Source: a bacterium
GTDB taxonomy: Bacteria > Pseudomonadota > Alphaproteobacteria > Rickettsiales > RI-342
Reading direction: 5' to 3'
Assembly: GCA_016124905.1 (NCBI GenBank)
Contig: WGMV01000037.1
Span: 1-45,840, forward strand
DNA: 45,840 nucleotides
This document shows, piece after piece, positions 39,115-45,840 of this stretch (the stretch's first letter is position 1; each line of letters opens with the position of its first letter). The notes beneath the pieces were generated by a model, which worked only from the letters and a program-made list of their open reading frames with translations, had not been told where the DNA came from and did no database searches. The position numbers were made by a program, and so were the translations under genes.

Positions 39115-40539
39115 ATGAATCAACCTGTTTCCAACGTCTCATTGCGCCTGCTGCTGAAAGCCGTGCTGGTGGTTTCCGCCGTGCCGGTGATGGCGATGAT
39201 GGGGCTTGTGGTGATGGGCGAGCTGCAATTTGGCCATGCCATGCTGGGCAGCATCACCATTATGGCAGCGTTTTCGCTGCTGGTGCGCCCCTACCTGGCC
39301 AATATCCTGACCCTGACGCGCTATGTGGACGACCTGGCGCAGGACCGCCGGGTGGAACCGCCTGAACTCACGCTGGTGCAGGGGCTTGAGCCGCTGATGC
39401 AGTCATTGGTGCGAATGCACCGAAGTTACGAACGCAAACGCCAGCAGATGGAAGCCATCATCGATGAGCGCGAGATCCTTGTGGATTCCATCCCCGACGT
39501 GCTCATCATGGTGGACAGCAACCTGTCCATCGTCCGCACCAACGCCAGCGCGCGCCAGCTTCTGGGGCAGAACCTCGCCTACCGGCGGCTGGAGGATGTG
39601 GTTTCCAACGAAACGCTGCTTCGCACCGTGCGCGAGGCTTATGAACAGGGGCGCGACAAGGAGGTGGAATTCTACCTCGATAAAAGCCAGGATGAATATT
39701 ACCGCGCCAAGATCGACCATTTTCCTGCGCGAAGCCCCGGCGGGATTGCGGTGATCATCACCATGCACAATATGACGGAGATCAAGCGGAGCGAGCAGAT
39801 GCGCGCCGATTTCGTAGCCAATGCGAGCCATGAAATCCGCACGCCGCTGGCTTCCATCATCGGGTTTATCGAAACGCTCCAGGGGCCGGCGAAGAACGAC
39901 CAGAAGGCGCGGGAGCAGTTCCTCAGCATCATGTCCGACCAGTCGCGCCGCATGTCGAGCCTGGTGAACGATCTGCTGTCGCTTTCCAAAATCGAGATGA
40001 GTGCCAACACCACGCCGACCGGCTCGGTCAATATGGCTGAGGTGATCCATAAGGTGAAAGAACACCTGGAATGGGCCACTAAGGAAAAGAACATGAAGAT
40101 CGAGTGCAACCTGTCAGACAACCTGCCCATGGTGCGCGGGGACGAGAACGAGCTGATGCAGGTGGTGCATAACCTGGTGTCGAATGCCATCAAATATGGC
40201 AAGGCGGACACGCCGATTGTGGTATCGGCCGAGGTGACCAACCGCTTTCCGCCCGACAAGCATGTGGTGATGCAGGCGCCGGTGCTGAAAATTTCCGTCA
40301 GCGACCAGAGCGAGGGCATTGCGCCGGAGCATATACCGAGGCTGACCGAGCGTTTTTATCGCGTAGCAACCGGCAGCAACCGCAAGGTATCCGGCACGGG
40401 GCTGGGGCTGGCCATCGTGAAGCATATTCTGCACCGGCATAAGGCGATTTTAGATGTCAAAAGCATCGTCGGCGTGGGCAGCAGCTTCTCCGTCTATCTG
40501 CCCATCCGGCAGCGCGAAGTGGTGATTGAGACGCCATAA
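39115..40539 (+). CDS. PhoR-like membrane sensor histidine kinase
   Basis: This 474-aa kinase has two closely spaced membrane helices (about 12-34 and 43-60) with almost no periplasmic loop. A linker/PAS-like region follows (about 115-225, ILVDSIPDVLIMVDSNLSIV). The dimerisation domain has the phospho-acceptor His239 (ANASHEIRTPLASIIGF). The ATPase domain has its N box at NLVSNAIKYGK (354-364) and G2 box GTGLGLAIVKH (427-437). The G1 box reads DQSEGI (397-402): the first Gly of DxGxG is Ser. The short loop suggests sensing within the membrane or cytoplasm. There is no response regulator next to it, so it is an orphan here. No clear ribosome binding site precedes the ATG. Confidence 0.92.
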   Translation: MNQPVSNVSLRLLLKAVLVVSAVPVMAMMGLVVMGELQFGHAMLGSITIMAAFSLLVRPYLANILTLTRYVDDLAQDRRVEPPELTLVQGLEPLMQSLVRMHRSYERKRQQMEAIIDEREILVDSIPDVLIMVDSNLSIVRTNASARQLLGQNLAYRRLEDVVSNETLLRTVREAYEQGRDKEVEFYLDKSQDEYYRAKIDHFPARSPGGIAVIITMHNMTEIKRSEQMRADFVANASHEIRTPLASIIGFIETLQGPAKNDQKAREQFLSIMSDQSRRMSSLVNDLLSLSKIEMSANTTPTGSVNMAEVIHKVKEHLEWATKEKNMKIECNLSDNLPMVRGDENELMQVVHNLVSNAIKYGKADTPIVVSAEVTNRFPPDKHVVMQAPVLKISVSDQSEGIAPEHIPRLTERFYRVATGSNRKVSGTGLGLAIVKHILHRHKAILDVKSIVGVGSSFSVYLPIRQREVVIETP

Positions 40540-40615
40540 CAAGGCCCGTTTCGACACCGATTCTATTGCCTGAACAGGTTTTTTGTCTATGTTGCCCGTC
40601 TTCTCCGAGGGTCGC

Positions 40616-41470
40616 ATGGACGAACAGAAACCGGTTATATTACTGGCGGTACGCGCCAACAAAAGCCTTCGCAACGGGCATGTGAAGCTGTGCATCTATG
40701 TGCCGGATGAAAATGAAGCCCTCATCGCCGCATTGCAGGCGCATATTGACGAGCGGGATGAACACCGCGCCGGTGAGCTTGGCATTGAGGAACGCAAAAT
40801 ACGCTTTCGCGATATGCAATGTGGCAAATTGCTGGATATCAACGTGCAGGCAAAAACCGTCGTTGACGGTATTTTGAGTATTTTCCGCTCCGGCATTGAA
40901 GCTGAAGTGGTGGCGGATGACGGGCATGAAGGTGCGGTAAGGGCTTTTGCCGCCATTCCCGCCACCGAGGCGGAAGTCGAGGACGTGTTAGACATGCTCT
41001 ATGGCAAGCCGTTCGATTATCATCTGATATCCACGGCGGCAGCGGGCAATAATTGCGTAACCCTGCCGAATCGTGCTTTGAACGCCGTCAGCATTGGCCT
41101 GTATGCGGCACTGGGGCTTGAAGATAATCATGGCATCCAACGCCCGCAAAGCGTGGCGGATGCTATCGTCAAACGCGTGCAGGAAGCGCTAGAACATCGG
41201 AAACAGCAGATTTCCATTCCCGACCACCTGCCCCCGGCAACCATTACGCTCGCGGAGCATGAGCTGGCGCATACGCTTGGGCGAAATCTCTGGGTGGGCC
41301 ATGTTGAAGGGCAGAAGGGAAAAGAACATGTGCCGATGCACGAGGTAATCAAAACCCTTGAGCAGCAACGCATCCTGCAACATGTCAGCCTGTCGCCCGT
41401 ATCAAGCAGCTATAATCCTATTGTGCTGAAAACCCAGATGGACAGCGGCACCGGGCAGATTATCCTTTAA
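40616..41470 (+). CDS. Unrecognised 284-aa cytoplasmic protein
   Basis: I do not recognise this protein. I chose the ATG at 40616 because GAGGG lies 4-5 nt before it; an ATG at 40589 and a TTG at 40583 are in frame but lack a site. It begins MDEQKPVILLAVRANKSLRN and contains FDYHLISTAAAGNNCVTLPN (about 145-165) and a HELAHTLGRNLWVGH stretch (about 220-235). HELAH fits the HExxH zinc-protease pattern by letter, but the context is not peptidase-like, so I give it little weight. No signal or membrane segment is seen. The stop is shared with the convergent 576-aa gene (overlap 4 bp). Function unknown. Confidence 0.8.
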   Translation: MDEQKPVILLAVRANKSLRNGHVKLCIYVPDENEALIAALQAHIDERDEHRAGELGIEERKIRFRDMQCGKLLDINVQAKTVVDGILSIFRSGIEAEVVADDGHEGAVRAFAAIPATEAEVEDVLDMLYGKPFDYHLISTAAAGNNCVTLPNRALNAVSIGLYAALGLEDNHGIQRPQSVADAIVKRVQEALEHRKQQISIPDHLPPATITLAEHELAHTLGRNLWVGHVEGQKGKEHVPMHEVIKTLEQQRILQHVSLSPVSSSYNPIVLKTQMDSGTGQIIL

Positions 41471-43197
41471 CGCGCATCAGCGCCTGCTCGCGCGGCTTCC
41501 GCTGTATGCGCCACCGGACAGGTGAGCTGGACAAGAAGATCATCGGGCAAGATCTGGCTGTGGCAATAGCCCATGAACTGACGCATCAATTCCTCGTCGT
41601 GCCGGATGGTGCCGCGGTGGATACCCACCTGCTCCGATGCCAGCCACTGACGGATGTAACCATGGCCAAGACGATCATCCGGCTGGCAGAGGAGATCCAG
41701 CATCAATTGCCTGACCTGCGGCCATTCCATAGCCATATCCGCCCATAACCGGCGAACGGTTTTTGCTTCCTGGCCGGGCTGGAGCAGCCAGTTCATTGCC
41801 TTCATTAATTCCTCGCCCGCAGCGGGGGTGATGGTGTCAGGCAAGGTTTCGGCATCGTCCCAGCTTTCCATGGCGTGCAGGCCATGCATCGCGGCCAGCA
41901 GGCGTTGGTTGGACGGCAGGTTTGCAAAACGGGTATCGTTAATTGAAACCTGCGTCAGCGCGGCGATGGCATCAATCCCCGCAATGGCGCATGCAGGCAT
42001 GAAATCGGTCGCGTCATTGGCGGAGAAAAAGGTTGCCTGTCGGATCCAGGCCAGCGCATCGGCGTTTTTTTCCACCACATTATGCAGCATGCGCCAGGAT
42101 ACCGTCTGTTTTGCCACCAGCGGGTCTATTCCCGCCATTGAATCAAATATCGGCAGGACCATGTTGCTGATGACGTCTTCCTGATTATCCAACAGTTTAA
42201 AGGTCAACGTTGTGTAATAGGGCGGAAGGTTGGCGGCGTCGGCCTGGCCGTATTTGGTGAGCCCCGCCAATGCAAGGGTCATCAAGGGCCTCACCTGTTT
42301 GCTCTCGCTTGTATCCCCCACCAGAACCCGGCTGTTGGCGATGGATATCGGCACAGCCGCGCTGCCGGGCAGTTTCATGAAAAGCGGAATGGTTTTGATA
42401 TGGGGTTCGATTTCCTGCAGGCGCAGCATATCGTCGTGAAAGACCGTGTTAAGCCGAATCAACTCCGTCAGTGCGGCAACAAACGGCTCGCATTCGCTCA
42501 CGCGGGACGGCATGCCCCAGGATGCCGAAGCGGGCCACCCCATCGGGTCAGCCCCTTCCTTCACAGGCTGGTCGTCCAGCAACAGGTCCAGATGTTGACG
42601 GGCGTAGGTTAGACGTGCCTGCTCGTACATATCGGCGGTTTTGTTTTCTTCCCATGTCAGGTCATCCTCGATCGACTGGCGGGTGAGATCGAAATTTCCG
42701 GCCTGCTTTTCCAGCCGCATGGCGACATGGTGACGCTCAATGGGCAAATGGGCGGGATTGGCCGCGACATAGGCGGTCAGGCCGTCCAGCAGGGCGTTGG
42801 CTGTGAGCTGATAGGCCGCCAGGGTTTGCTCCAGCCTTTCGATGAGGGCCGCGCATTCAGGATAGGGCACATCCATGCCGCGCATCCGGGCGATGTCGAA
42901 AGTCCCTAGCGCACTGACAAAGCCGATGAGGGAAGCATGCACCCGGTCGAACACATCGGCAAGGCCCGTTGGGGCGATGAATTCACGCGATTCCCGGACC
43001 GTGGTGTAAGCATGGGTGCCGAAGCCGTAGGTCGTCTCGTAAAAGCCATGCAGGCGGTCAAGGCCGTCCTGGTATTCATCCGAAGAGAGAAACCGGGTTC
43101 CGATGGTGTCATCGGCATCGCGCAGGCCCGCGGCGGCATGGTTCAACAATGCCAGTTTGGTGAATTCGTCGAGTTCGGACAGGTTGGGATAGTTCAT
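41467..43197 (-). CDS. Unrecognised 576-aa mostly helical protein
   Basis: I do not recognise this protein. It begins MNYPNLSELDEFTKLALLNH and is predicted mostly helical and soluble, with no signal peptide, membrane helix or known catalytic motif. Segments that could help a search are FYETTYGFGTHAYTTVRESR (about 52-71), PMGWPASASWGMPSRV (about 224-239), and YYTTLTFKLLDNQEDVISNM (about 330-350). It resembles the other large unknown proteins of the window in style (length, Leu/Asp-rich helices) but I see no clear shared block. The ATG at 43197 lacks a strong ribosome binding site. It is divergent from the Lon-N gene and convergent with the 284-aa gene. Confidence 0.83.
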   Translation of the reverse strand: MNYPNLSELDEFTKLALLNHAAAGLRDADDTIGTRFLSSDEYQDGLDRLHGFYETTYGFGTHAYTTVRESREFIAPTGLADVFDRVHASLIGFVSALGTFDIARMRGMDVPYPECAALIERLEQTLAAYQLTANALLDGLTAYVAANPAHLPIERHHVAMRLEKQAGNFDLTRQSIEDDLTWEENKTADMYEQARLTYARQHLDLLLDDQPVKEGADPMGWPASASWGMPSRVSECEPFVAALTELIRLNTVFHDDMLRLQEIEPHIKTIPLFMKLPGSAAVPISIANSRVLVGDTSESKQVRPLMTLALAGLTKYGQADAANLPPYYTTLTFKLLDNQEDVISNMVLPIFDSMAGIDPLVAKQTVSWRMLHNVVEKNADALAWIRQATFFSANDATDFMPACAIAGIDAIAALTQVSINDTRFANLPSNQRLLAAMHGLHAMESWDDAETLPDTITPAAGEELMKAMNWLLQPGQEAKTVRRLWADMAMEWPQVRQLMLDLLCQPDDRLGHGYIRQWLASEQVGIHRGTIRHDEELMRQFMGYCHSQILPDDLLVQLTCPVAHTAEAARAGADAR

Positions 43198-43299
43198 TGT
43201 CGCTGATCTTGCTTGGATTGTTCCGCTTGTAGACAGGTTTCATGTTGTTTTTATGAAAGCTTGGTTGAAACCGGCGGAAATAGGCCTATCTTTAAGAAT

Positions 43300-43995
43300 A
43301 TGAGCAAAAATTTCCTCGATATCAGCGCGGCGGAACTACCGGCCAGCTTACCTATTTTCCCCTTAAACGGCGTGCTGCTGATGCCGCGCTGCCATTTGCC
43401 GCTGAATATTTTTGAGCCGCGCTACCTGCATATGGTGCTGGATGCGCTGGGGCATCAGCGGCTGATTGGGCTGGTGCAGCCAATGAACATGCCCGAACCG
43501 GGGGAAGAAGAACGCGAGGCGCCCGCGCTTTACCGCGTGGGCTGCCTCGGCAAAATCACGCAATTTGAAGAGACCAAAGACGGGCGGCTGCAAATTGTGC
43601 TGCAGGGCATCACACGGTTTGAGATGGTGGAAGAGCTGCCGCTCTCTTATCGCGGCTATCGCATGGCAACCGTGCGCTATGGAGAATTCGCCCAGGATTT
43701 CCAGCCGGATGACGGGCCGAACGTGCCGCGCGACAAGCTGATTCAGCAGGTGGTGGATTATGCGCATTTCAAGCATCTGGAGCTGGAGCGCAAATCCATC
43801 GAGACGATTCCCACCCACCTGCTGGTGGATGTGCTTTCCATGACCCTGCCCTTTGGCACACATGACAAGCAGGCGCTGGTGGAAAGCCCGCACCTGGACG
43901 ACCGCGCCCGTGTACTGATGGGGCTGATGACCATGGAGATGATGGGCGGCGGGCGGCTGAACGTGTCGCCTACGGATGATTCCGTCAAACAGTGA
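43300..43995 (+). CDS. Lon N-terminal-domain (LonSB) protein
   Basis: This 231-aa protein consists of the substrate-binding N-terminal domain of Lon protease without the AAA+ or protease parts. Typical blocks are LPIFPLNGVLLMPRCHLPLN, IFEPRYLHMV, RLIGLVQP, YRVGCLGKITQFEETKDGR and VLQGITRFEM, then a helical end (LLVDVLSMTLPFGTHDKQAL). Stand-alone proteins of this kind are common and their role is not settled. I chose the ATG at 43300 because it gives the usual length; 29 further open codons upstream are Cys-rich and not family-like. The ribosome binding site is weak. Confidence 0.9.
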   Translation: MSKNFLDISAAELPASLPIFPLNGVLLMPRCHLPLNIFEPRYLHMVLDALGHQRLIGLVQPMNMPEPGEEEREAPALYRVGCLGKITQFEETKDGRLQIVLQGITRFEMVEELPLSYRGYRMATVRYGEFAQDFQPDDGPNVPRDKLIQQVVDYAHFKHLELERKSIETIPTHLLVDVLSMTLPFGTHDKQALVESPHLDDRARVLMGLMTMEMMGGGRLNVSPTDDSVKQ

Positions 43996-44011
43996 CTTTT
44001 GTTTCGCTTCC

Positions 44012-44078
44012 TGCGATGGCCTGCTTGCCATCGCAATGAAGCATGCTCAAGGCTGGGCAGCGCGACGTGCTGTCGCGT
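44012..44078. terminator. Two hairpins in the convergent gap after the Lon-N gene
   Basis: TGCGATGGC (44012-44020) pairs perfectly with GCCATCGCA (44027-44035) across a 6-nt loop. A second hairpin, CGCGAC (44061-44066) with GTCGCG (44072-44077), has a 5-nt loop and is followed by TTAAC. They lie in the 99-bp gap between two convergent genes, where a bidirectional terminator is expected. Neither has a proper U-run, so the call is tentative. A dispersed repeat element is the alternative. Confidence 0.35.
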
Positions 44079-44094
44079 TAACAGATTGGAGGTT

Positions 44095-45804
44095 CTACGC
44101 CTTTACCCAGACGGCGGTTTCGGTCACCACGCCGTCGATACGCCCCTGTTCCAGCGCTTTGAAACATTCTTCCGGGCGGTTGATGATGGGTTCCTCATGC
44201 GCGTTGAAGCTGGTGTTGACCAGCACGGGCAGGCCGGTGCGCTTTTTGAACTCGGTCAGGATGTCGGCATAAAGGGGGTTATCGGCGCGGGTGATGATCT
44301 GCGGGCGGGCGGTGCCGTCCACATGCACCACGGCGGGGATGAGGGCCTTCCATTTCTCCTTCACCGCGCAGGTGATGGTCATGAAGCGGCAGGCATAGGC
44401 GTTGGCGTCGGTCACCTCGAACACCTCGCGTGCATCCTCGGCCAGCACGTAAGGGGCGAAGGGCATGAATTCCGAACGGCTGAGGCGGTCGTTCAGGCTG
44501 TCGTTAATGCCGTGATCCTCAGGGCTGGCGATGATGGTACGGGCGCCAAGGGCGCGGGGGCCGAATTCCATGCGCTGGCTGTAGATGGCAATCGCCTTGC
44601 CTTCGGCCAGAAGGTGCGCGCAGGTTTCCGCCGGATTTCCGGAGAGTTTTTTGATGCCGGGCGTCTGCGCTAGAAGGGCGTCGAGCGCCTCGTTCTGCGC
44701 GCGGCCGAGATAGGCATCCGGCAGGCGTCGTCGGTGTTTCAGCCAATCCTGGATGCCGTGTTCTTTCAGCAGAAATTCCAGCGCACCGCCGACGCAGAGG
44801 CCGTCGTCACCCATGGCGGGGAAGATGAAGATTTCATCCAGTTTGTTGGCCTCGCACAGCAGGCGGTTGAGGCGCACGTTGGCAAATACGCCGCCCGCGA
44901 GTGCCAGGTGCTTTAGCTTGTGCTTTTTCAGCAGCGTGCTGACGGATTGCTGCACAACCTGCTCCAGCAGTTCCTGGATGGAGGCGGCAACATCCTCGCG
45001 CTTCTGGTCTTTGGCGATGTTCTCTATATAGGCGCGCATGTCCTTGTTGCTAGCGAAGGTGCTGTGCACCTGGCCTTCTTCATCGACGGAGAAATGTTTG
45101 GCCATTTCGTCATAAAGCGTGGGCTGGCCATAGGCGGCAAGTCCGGTAAGCTTGCCCTCGTGCCGGTTGATCTTGAAGCCGAGCGCCTGGGTGGCGTAGC
45201 CATAGGCCAGGCCGATGCTGTCCACGCGCTTGGGTTTCATCAGCTCTTCATCGCCGCCATAGAGGTCGGCAAGTTCACCGTTTTTCAGCACACGGTGGCT
45301 GTAATGGACGTTGTCGCCGCCGCCATCGGCCGTATAGACAAGCGCCTCGGCCCAATCGGTATAGAACAGGGCGGAAAGCGCGTGCGCCTTATGGTGGTTG
45401 CAGAAGAATATTTCCACATCGGGGCGGAAGCCGTTTTGCTTGATGAAGAGATCGCGCCGCCAGAGCTGTTCGGCTTCTGCCTTGCCGCGATGGCGCATGA
45501 TGCGCACCAGGTCCTTGTACCGCGTAATACCGAAGGCACGTTTGAGGGCGTACTCGGCCCGTTTGAACAGGTTATGCGCAATGTAGTCCACCGGGTAGTA
45601 ATTGCGCGTCAGCACCACGGCATCCACTTCCGCCCGCGCGGTGCCGCCGATATCCAGCACCTCCTCGATGGCGTCATAAGGAAAATTGCCGTCGCATTTT
45701 TTGCGCGTCATGCGTTCCTGGCTGATGGCGGCCACCAGGCGGTAGTCGTCGAACAGGCAGGCGCTGGAATCGTGGCCGCCACTGTGAATGGAAAGAATTT
45801 TCAT
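44095..45804 (-). CDS. Carbamoyltransferase, NodU/CmcH (TobZ-like) family
   Basis: This 569-aa enzyme should transfer a carbamoyl group from carbamoyl phosphate, via carbamoyl-AMP, to a hydroxyl of a sugar or small molecule. The Kae1-like N-terminal domain has ILSIHSGGHDSSACLF, the metal-binding FFCNHHKAHALSALF, GLAAYG and LALAGGVFANVRLNRLL. The YrdC-like C-terminal part has MEFGPRALGARTIIA, SEFMPFAPYVL and PVLVNTSFNAHEEPI. I chose the ATG at 45804 because AGGGA lies 6 nt upstream and the family usually begins MKIL; a TTG start further up would add 12 residues. Polysaccharide or lipo-oligosaccharide carbamoylation is plausible, but it is 25 kb from the EPS locus and its upstream neighbours are outside the window. 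Confidence 0.94.
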   Translation of the reverse strand: MKILSIHSGGHDSSACLFDDYRLVAAISQERMTRKKCDGNFPYDAIEEVLDIGGTARAEVDAVVLTRNYYPVDYIAHNLFKRAEYALKRAFGITRYKDLVRIMRHRGKAEAEQLWRRDLFIKQNGFRPDVEIFFCNHHKAHALSALFYTDWAEALVYTADGGGDNVHYSHRVLKNGELADLYGGDEELMKPKRVDSIGLAYGYATQALGFKINRHEGKLTGLAAYGQPTLYDEMAKHFSVDEEGQVHSTFASNKDMRAYIENIAKDQKREDVAASIQELLEQVVQQSVSTLLKKHKLKHLALAGGVFANVRLNRLLCEANKLDEIFIFPAMGDDGLCVGGALEFLLKEHGIQDWLKHRRRLPDAYLGRAQNEALDALLAQTPGIKKLSGNPAETCAHLLAEGKAIAIYSQRMEFGPRALGARTIIASPEDHGINDSLNDRLSRSEFMPFAPYVLAEDAREVFEVTDANAYACRFMTITCAVKEKWKALIPAVVHVDGTARPQIITRADNPLYADILTEFKKRTGLPVLVNTSFNAHEEPIINRPEECFKALEQGRIDGVVTETAVWVKA

Positions 45805-45840
45805 GCCGTTCCCTATGGCAGCAAATGGCGAATCGCTCAA

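Noticed and set aside
41270-41330. HELAH in the 284-aa protein as a zinc metalloprotease site
   Set aside because: It matches HExxH by letter only; no third ligand or peptidase-like context is visible and the protein has no export signal.

Overview
The window is GC-rich bacterial DNA, most likely from an alphaproteobacterium. The F1 ATP synthase genes stand alone as a five-subunit operon (atpH-A-G-D-C) without the Fo genes, and AtpD has a Lys/Ala/Pro-rich N-terminal extension; both are typical of that class. I cannot name a genus.

Positions 1-19457 are an exopolysaccharide (EPS) locus of the Wzx/Wzy type. It holds a 5'-truncated asparagine-synthase-like amidotransferase, a GT4 glycosyltransferase, a Wzy/O-antigen-ligase-like membrane protein, a Wza-type export lipoprotein, and a Wzc-like chain-length protein whose kinase-like domain has lost its Walker A. 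These are followed by a methyltransferase, WecC and WecB (UDP-ManNAcA synthesis), a WecG-type transferase, and a WcaJ-type initiating sugar transferase. Between wecG and the initiating transferase lie two giant paralogous secreted proteins (1336 and 1207 aa). They combine RTX calcium-binding arrays with exactly nine FG-GAP/VCBS-like 42-residue units. A plausible reading is that the enzymes build and export a ManNAcA-containing polymer and the RTX proteins bind or anchor it outside the cell.

Positions 19458-20251 are a gene-poor stretch with a 27-aa hydrophobic small ORF behind a strong ribosome binding site and a DUF2256 gene broken by one missing base. A tRNA-Ser(GCT) follows at 20252-20345.

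Positions 20499-32922 hold an unrecognised 639-aa protein, the atp operon with an extra 104-aa gene translationally coupled between atpG and atpD, a 220-aa Pro/Glu-rich protein, panB, and two tandem paralogous proteins of an unrecognised family (537 and 551 aa).

Positions 32997-45840 hold mutS, the maeB-type malic enzyme, an SDR oxidoreductase, a PhoR-like histidine kinase without an adjacent response regulator, unrecognised 284- and 576-aa proteins, a Lon-N-domain protein and a NodU/CmcH-family carbamoyltransferase. Convergent genes are packed tightly: six of eight convergent pairs overlap or sit within 1 nt. No transposase, integrase, prophage or CRISPR array is visible. The most unusual items are the RTX/42-residue-repeat pair, the NWWWQP tandem family, the gene inside the atp operon, a 26-bp perfect palindrome before the second RTX gene, and the degenerate kinase domain of the chain-length protein.
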